In this document: piece by piece, positions 59,787-64,000 of the stretch | Numbering within the stretch: the first letter of the stretch is position 1 | Layout: each line of letters starts with the position of its first letter | Assembly (NCBI GenBank): GCA_038326775.1 | Contig: JBBQKJ010000010.1 | Location: 1-64,000 of the forward strand | From: DYIU01 sp038326775 | GTDB lineage: Bacteria > Actinomycetota > Geothermincolia > Fen-727 > Anoxymicrobiaceae | DNA length: 64,000 nt | Reading direction: 5' to 3' | Notes under the pieces: model-generated | What the model saw: the letters and a program-made list of their open reading frames with translations, nothing else | Told to the model about the DNA's origin: nothing | Database searches by the model: none | Translations under genes and position numbers: made by a program

Positions 59787-60446
59787 ATGAGCACTTCGTG
59801 GCAGATTGTCATACGCGTCCTGCTGGCCATGTTGTGCGGGGGCCTGGTAGGGTTGCAGCGCGAGCTTACAGACCACCCCGCCGGCATTCGAACCCACATA
59901 CTGGTCACGGTCGGTGCATGCGTTTTCACCGCCATGTCGTTGTTCGGCTTCCCCGGCTTCCCGAGGGGGGACCGGGTGGCGGCCGCGGTTGTCACCGGCA
60001 TCGGATTCATCGGCGGCGGTGCGATCCTCAGGAGCAGAGACGGTTGGGTCACAGGTCTTACAACCGCGGCGAGCCTGTGGAGCGTCGCCGCCATAGGCAT
60101 GCTGATGGCGACCGGCTACTACGCTGTGGGCTTCGTGGTGACCGCCATCGACCTGCTGGTCCTGGAGTTGATAGACCGTGCGATCGATGTTGTGTCACCG
60201 AAGGTCAAGACGCACACGATGCCAGTCAACATCGCCGGGGCCTACACGGACGAAAGCTTCGACGACGTGCTCGAGGTGCTCGAGCGCAACGGGTGCTGCC
60301 CCCAGCTTATCCATTTCCACCGGCTCGAGGGCGGGGAGAATATCGACCAGCGGCTGCTGGCCGGGCTTGGCCCGAAAAGCGGTTTGAAAGAAGTCACCGA
60401 ACAGCTTTACGAGATCAGGGGTGTTTCGCAGGTCCGCTGGGGATAA
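59787..60446 (+). CDS. MgtC/SapB family membrane protein
   Basis: 219 residues with about four N-terminal membrane helices. The family motifs are GGLVGLQRELTDHPAGIRTHILVTVGA and GIGFIGGGAILR. A soluble C-terminal ACT-like domain follows (about 140-219). The family is linked to growth at low magnesium and inhibition of F-type ATPase in some bacteria; role here not shown. It is 37 bases downstream of the coiled-coil gene. Confidence 0.9.
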   Translation: MSTSWQIVIRVLLAMLCGGLVGLQRELTDHPAGIRTHILVTVGACVFTAMSLFGFPGFPRGDRVAAAVVTGIGFIGGGAILRSRDGWVTGLTTAASLWSVAAIGMLMATGYYAVGFVVTAIDLLVLELIDRAIDVVSPKVKTHTMPVNIAGAYTDESFDDVLEVLERNGCCPQLIHFHRLEGGENIDQRLLAGLGPKSGLKEVTEQLYEIRGVSQVRWG

Positions 60447-60759
60447 AGCGGTTCACCCGGAAATGCCCGAGGAACGGCAGTGCCGGTCTTGCTACGCCGG
60501 GGAAACGGGCTGGCCTTTTGCAAAGCGCCGTTTTCTTTGCCAGTATGATGTCGCCGGCTATCAGGAACTCCAGCCCGAGAAGTATGCTTCTTGCGACGGT
60601 CTCGCGGTAGTCGCGGTAAGGGTCTGCCGGCCCGTGCTTGCGGTGAAAGATGTTGCGCATGAACGTGATGGTGGCGTACAGGGCGCCTATCACGATGACG
60701 GCCACACCGGCGGCGTCGATGACCTTGCTGGTGAAATCCATTATCTCCTTGAAGTGCAC
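60415..60759 (-). pseudogene. DUF1622 membrane protein with altered C-terminus
   Basis: 114 residues. Residues 1-73 match the DUF1622 pattern (VIDAAGVAVIVIGALYATITF, YRDYRETVARSILLGLEFLIAGDII). The usual C-terminal second helix pair and its RTFLSFSLEVE-type ending are missing; a basic, non-hydrophobic tail takes its place and runs 32 bases into the mgtC gene on the other strand. No remnant of the missing part is found in other frames. GTG start with GGAGGGG upstream. Either a truncated gene or a short variant. Confidence 0.5.
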
Positions 60760-61031
60760 GACGCCCCTCCATTCCTCACGGACAAACTGCCACCGGGCAA
60801 TCGAACTACTCTCATCGCCCGGACCACCCCGGTCACCCGCTTCGCGTTATTGTTCTCTTCGCCGTCGAATTCATTAATTCATTTTGCCTGCAATGCCTTG
60901 CGGATGAACCGGCTGTAGCCCGGCCCATCGCCCTTTTTCGCGCGAAGGAACACCGCCTCGAAAACTTGTACAATAACTTGAAGCTGGAGGCCTTTAGCGG
61001 TCGGCGCGGGTGGCGGACAGGAGAGCGACTT
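60760..61031. other. Intergenic region upstream of the membrane protein gene
   Basis: No gene is seen. TACAAT at 60969-60974 may be a -10 box for the downstream gene, with a weak -35 region. No repeat or riboswitch was recognised. Confidence 0.35.
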
Positions 61032-62828
61032 TTGAGCAACAGGCGAAAGAAAGTTATTATCTACGCACTTGTCGTGCTCATCTTCACTCTCATGACCCTC
61101 TTCTACACACGCCCGCTAGCGCTCAAGGCTGACGACCATACCATGCGTGAGAACTGGGGCGACACCCTCTTCAACATCTACGTTATCAACTGGACAGCCC
61201 ACTCGCTCAAGACAAACCCTCTCGGTCTCTTCAACGCCACCATGTTCTACCCGAACCGCTACACGCTCGCATACTCGGACCACGAGTTTATGAGCGCCCT
61301 CATCGCCCTGCCCGTGCTTGCCCTGACCCATAACGGCGTGCTTGGTTTCAACTTCGTTATCATGATGAGCTTTATTATCGGCGCGCTTGGCGCCTTCCTG
61401 CTCGTCGAGCACCTGACCGGCGACAGGCTGGCCGCCTTCGCGGGCGGGGTGATATTCGGCTTCTCCCTTTACAGGCTCGCCCACATAACACATATGCAGC
61501 TGCTGTCCACGGGGTTCCTGCCGCTGGCCTTCCTCTGTCTCCACCTTTTCACGGAGAGAAAGAAGCCCCTCTACGCCTTCTTGTTCAGCATCTTTTCAAT
61601 CGCGCTCTTCTTGACGGTCTGGAGCTACGGCTTCTTCCTGGCATTCGCCGTGCTCGTATACCTTGCCGTCCTCGTGGTGCTGGAACGCACGAAAGTCTAC
61701 GCCTTCATCAGGGGAAAGGCCGGTGCCCTCGAGCGGAGAGCGGCTTTCCGATGGGCGGCGTTCCTGTTGGCTTCGTTCGTGTTGATCGGGGCGGTTCTGG
61801 CGCCGTTCATCCTCCCCTACCTGAAAGCGCGCAAGCTCAACCCTGGCTTCCAGCGGGACATCTCGGAGATCTACAGCTACTCAGGCGATGTGGCCGACTT
61901 CCTGGTGGCCCCGAAGCAGAGCCTGTTCTGGGGGGCGGCCACCGGCGTTCTGCGCCCCGAGCCTTACCCTCGCGGCAACGGCTCCGAGAGGTCGCTCTTC
62001 ACCGGTCTGCTCCCTTACCTGCTCGCCATCGCGGGCGTCGTCTATCTTCACGGGATGGGCCGTTCAAAGCGTTTCATACTGTGGTTCTACGTGGTCCTGC
62101 TCCTGCTTGCGGCCCTGATGTGCCTTGGTGTCACCTTCTACGCGTTCGGTCGCCACGGGGGCATCTGGATGCCATACCGCCTCCTCTACCACTTCTTTCC
62201 GGGCTTCAAGGCCATCCGCACGCCCACGCGGATGTTCGTCCTGGTGCTGCTGTCGCTCTCGGTGCTTGGCGGGTTCGGGGTAAAGTGGCTGCGCCAGAGG
62301 CTGGAGGGCCGCCTCGACAAACTCGCGGTGGTCTTCCTCATGGTGGCGCTCCTTGTCCTGATGTTCGCGGAGGTCATGCCCACCGGCATCGAGATGAAGA
62401 GGATCGAGACCAGGGACGAGTTCCCGGCTGTCTATAGCTGGCTGGCCACCCGCCGGGGAGACGCACCCACCGTGGTATTCCCGCTGGCGCCTTACGACGC
62501 CGAGGCTCCCTCCGGTATAAACGAACCGGCCTTTGTAGGCATGGAACCTCATCGCATCTACCACAACACCGCCAACTGGAAGAAGCTCCTCAACGGTTAC
62601 TCCGGCTACATCCCCGTTTCCTACAAGGACGCCGTGAAATACACGCGCGACTTCCCTTCCCCCGGCGCCCTTTCCTTCCTGCGCGGCTTGAAGATAAAGT
62701 ATGTCCTGCTGGAAAGCCAGTGGTACGAGCCCGCGGTGCTGAAGGTCATCCTGCAGCGGGCAATGCGCGATCGCAGGCTGTCGCTCGAGTACGAGGCCAG
62801 CGGTTATTACGCGTTCCGATTGAGGTGA
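61032..62828 (+). CDS. Polytopic membrane protein, glycosyltransferase-like (YfhO/GT-C type)
   Basis: 598 residues with about twelve membrane helices and a C-terminal extracytoplasmic soluble domain. The first periplasmic loop contains GDTLFNIYVINW (an acidic residue typical of GT-C loop 1) and later PNRYTLAYSDHEF. It is likely a GT-C superfamily or YfhO-like protein acting on envelope glycans. TTG at 61032 is preferred, with GGAGAG 8 bases upstream; TTG at 60966 has no ribosome site and coincides with a possible -10 box. Function inferred from topology only. Confidence 0.65.
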   Translation: MSNRRKKVIIYALVVLIFTLMTLFYTRPLALKADDHTMRENWGDTLFNIYVINWTAHSLKTNPLGLFNATMFYPNRYTLAYSDHEFMSALIALPVLALTHNGVLGFNFVIMMSFIIGALGAFLLVEHLTGDRLAAFAGGVIFGFSLYRLAHITHMQLLSTGFLPLAFLCLHLFTERKKPLYAFLFSIFSIALFLTVWSYGFFLAFAVLVYLAVLVVLERTKVYAFIRGKAGALERRAAFRWAAFLLASFVLIGAVLAPFILPYLKARKLNPGFQRDISEIYSYSGDVADFLVAPKQSLFWGAATGVLRPEPYPRGNGSERSLFTGLLPYLLAIAGVVYLHGMGRSKRFILWFYVVLLLLAALMCLGVTFYAFGRHGGIWMPYRLLYHFFPGFKAIRTPTRMFVLVLLSLSVLGGFGVKWLRQRLEGRLDKLAVVFLMVALLVLMFAEVMPTGIEMKRIETRDEFPAVYSWLATRRGDAPTVVFPLAPYDAEAPSGINEPAFVGMEPHRIYHNTANWKKLLNGYSGYIPVSYKDAVKYTRDFPSPGALSFLRGLKIKYVLLESQWYEPAVLKVILQRAMRDRRLSLEYEASGYYAFRLR

Positions 62829-62879
62829 GGGCCCGGCGCGCGGGCCATAGCGCATTGCGCGATAGACGGTACGCTCCGA

Positions 62880-62896
62880 CAGGAAGTCGCTTCCTG
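62880..62896. repeat. Short perfect palindrome CAGGAAG-TCG-CTTCCTG
   Basis: Seven-base arms with a three-base loop in the gap between the membrane protein gene and the Rieske gene. It could be an operator or mRNA hairpin. A GGCCCG/CGGGCC stem lies nearby at about 62829-62847. Confidence 0.4.
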
Positions 62897-62955
62897 CTGT
62901 AGAAGCAATGGGCTGAGGAGACATGCAGAACTCATTGAAGAGAAGGGAGGCCAGG

Positions 62956-63300
62956 ATGAGCCAGGCACTGGAGCGTTTCAAGCAGGCCCCCGGTGCGATG
63001 AAGCATTTCTTCGCGGACCGGCTTTCCCGGGCGCGCACCTCCGAGCCCGAAAACCTCGGGAAAGGTGAGGGCGCCCTGGTCCAGGCCAGCTCCGGGAAGG
63101 TCGCGGTCTATCGTGACGAGGAGGGCAAGCTCCACGCCATGTCCCCGGTCTGCACTCACCTGAGGTGCATCGTCGACTGGAACGCAGCCGAAAAGACCTG
63201 GGACTGCCCCTGCCACGGCTCTCGTTACGACCCCTACGGGCACGTGACTAGCGGCCCGGCCAGGAAGAACCTGGCACACGAAGACCTCGAAGCCGACTAA
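62956..63300 (+). CDS. Stand-alone Rieske [2Fe-2S] protein
   Basis: 114 residues. The Rieske ligands are C-T-H-L-R-C and C-P-C-H-G-S-R-Y, with the flanking VAVYRDEEGKLHA and GPARKNL typical of the Rieske domain that ends FAD-dependent DadA-like oxidoreductases. Here the oxidoreductase part is absent; a short basic helical N-terminus takes its place. The ATG at 62956 follows GGAGG at 5 bases; an in-frame ATG at 62923 also has a purine-rich site. It is cytoplasmic by sequence. Its stop codon forms the edge of an inverted repeat. Confidence 0.8.
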   Translation: MSQALERFKQAPGAMKHFFADRLSRARTSEPENLGKGEGALVQASSGKVAVYRDEEGKLHAMSPVCTHLRCIVDWNAAEKTWDCPCHGSRYDPYGHVTSGPARKNLAHEDLEAD

Positions 63301-63391
63301 AAATTGGGGTCAGATCTGATTTCATCAGCCGGTCTTACTCGAGCCGTGTGACGGCCAACGACTGATGAAATCAGATCTGACCCCAATTTTT
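63299..63391. repeat. 93-bp element with perfect 30-bp inverted arms
   Basis: The left arm 63299-63328 begins AAAAATTGGGGTCAGATC. The right arm 63362-63391 is its exact reverse complement, ending in CCCCAATTTTT. The 33-base spacer is not self-complementary overall. The arms resemble the TTGGGGTCAGA ends found with REP/RAYT-type elements. Its edges form the TAA of the Rieske gene on one side and the TAA of the glycyl radical enzyme gene on the other. With A5/T5 ends it should also act as a two-way terminator. Confidence 0.75.
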
Positions 63392-64000
63392 ACACACCGT
63401 ACTCGGCGCGCTCGATCAGCTCTGTCTGCATGTCGCGGTTCAGGGTGACGAAGTAAGCGTTGTAGCCGGATATGCGGACCAGGAGGTTGCGGTAGTACTC
63501 GGGGTGCGCCATCGCGTCGCGGAGCATATCGCTCGTAACCACGTTCATCTGCATCTGCATCCCGCCCAGGTCGAAGTACGTCTTTGCGTAGGAGTACATG
63601 TTCCGGACGACCTGCTCGTGCGTGTCATCCGCGCCCGGCACCACCTTGACGTTGAACGCCATGTTGTTGTTCATGCTGTGCGGGTCGAGCCTTGCCACGT
63701 CCCTGATGTTATCGAGGAGGTTCCTGCTCGCGTTGGGCTCGGGGGTGAGGCCCGGCGTGAACGCCCTGGTGGCCAGGCGCCCCGAGGGCAAGGCCCCCGT
63801 GAGGGTGCCGAACGCCACGTGGTTCGACATGGTCCAGAAGCCGGTCGTGTAGGGCCCTCCGCGGTAGTTGCGGTGCGCCAGGTAGGTATCGTGGGCGAAC
63901 CTGGCGACCCTGTTGGCCATGTCGACTGCCTCGTCGCTCCCGGAGCCGAAGAACGGGACCTTACTGCTTGCCATGGCCCGCAGTGCGGGGTCGCTCTCGA
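63390..64000 (-). CDS. Glycyl radical enzyme, C-terminal part (5' truncated by window edge)
   Basis: About 203 C-terminal residues; the frame is open to the window end, so the start lies beyond it. The glycyl-radical loop LVRISGYNAYFVTLNRDMQ with the radical-bearing Gly is at the C-terminus, and upstream sequence (TTGFWTMSNHVAFGTLTGALPSGRLATRAFTPG) is typical of pyruvate-formate-lyase-like enzymes. The reaction cannot be told from this part (pyruvate formate-lyase, diol/choline/hydroxyproline types remain open). The enzyme would need an activase and strict anoxia. Confidence 0.85.
   Translation of the reverse strand, partial: ESDPALRAMASSKVPFFGSGSDEAVDMANRVARFAHDTYLAHRNYRGGPYTTGFWTMSNHVAFGTLTGALPSGRLATRAFTPGLTPEPNASRNLLDNIRDVARLDPHSMNNNMAFNVKVVPGADDTHEQVVRNMYSYAKTYFDLGGMQMQMNVVTSDMLRDAMAHPEYYRNLLVRISGYNAYFVTLNRDMQTELIERAEYGV

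Noticed and set aside
1..64000. CRISPR array, prophage or intact insertion sequence
   Set aside because: No regularly spaced direct repeats, phage structural genes or transposase genes were seen.

Overview
The window is 64 kb of GC-rich, densely packed bacterial chromosome, mostly coded on the minus strand. An anaerobic, actinobacterial-type organism is suggested by a GlnR-type nitrogen regulator with matching operators, an LCP/LytR_C envelope protein, a glycyl radical enzyme, several heterodisulfide-reductase-like Fe-S proteins, an archaeal-type split glutamate synthase and a NADH-linked Fe-S flavoprotein module of the electron-bifurcating type. The lineage is inference; no rRNA is present.

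Layout. 1-2.1 kb (+): end of an MFS transporter and an HdrD-like Fe-S protein. 2.1-3.0 kb: two small zinc-ribbon proteins. 3.2-9.4 kb (-): a zinc-ribbon membrane protein, a GAF-ANTAR antiterminator, then a promoter and a hairpin leader ending in an intrinsic terminator. This leader feeds an operon for a NuoE-NuoF fusion, a HoxU/NuoG-like Fe-S protein and a divergent FMN glutamate-synthase-like protein. 9.5-14.5 kb: a DUF2804-like protein, then amt-glnK-nadE behind a four-half-site GlnR operator. 14.6-22.9 kb: tRNA-Ala and the run infC-rpmI-rplT-trmH-pheS-pheT-nadD-LCP-rsfS; infC appears to start at AUA behind an attenuator. 23.1-28.4 kb: signalling genes (receiver-GGDEF, histidine kinase, HD-GYP). 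28.5-32.2 kb: ribD-ribE-ribBA-ribH under an FMN riboswitch. 32.5-34.5 kb: two related lipoproteins and rpe. 34.6-42.4 kb: nitrogen assimilation (HdrBC fusion with three-gene glutamate synthase, glnA, glnR, ammonia-type nadE). 42.5-46.5 kb: metK-def-fmt-rsmB. 46.7-64 kb: accessory genes, including lipoprotein, glycosyltransferase, glycosidase, methyltransferase, macro-domain, epimerase, PfkB kinase, MgtC, Rieske and the C-terminal part of a glycyl radical enzyme.

How it fits together. Nitrogen control is the clearest theme: GlnR, glnA, amt, PII, glutamate synthase and two NAD synthetases lie within about 32 kb, and the glnA and amt promoters share the same operator architecture. The most novel candidate is the GAF-ANTAR / leader / NuoEF-HoxU-GltS-like locus. 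It looks like a self-contained sensor, an antitermination switch and a pyridine-nucleotide-linked flavoenzyme of unknown substrate. No CRISPR array, prophage or intact insertion sequence was seen; the only repeat-like element is a 93-bp unit with perfect 30-bp inverted arms near 63.3 kb.
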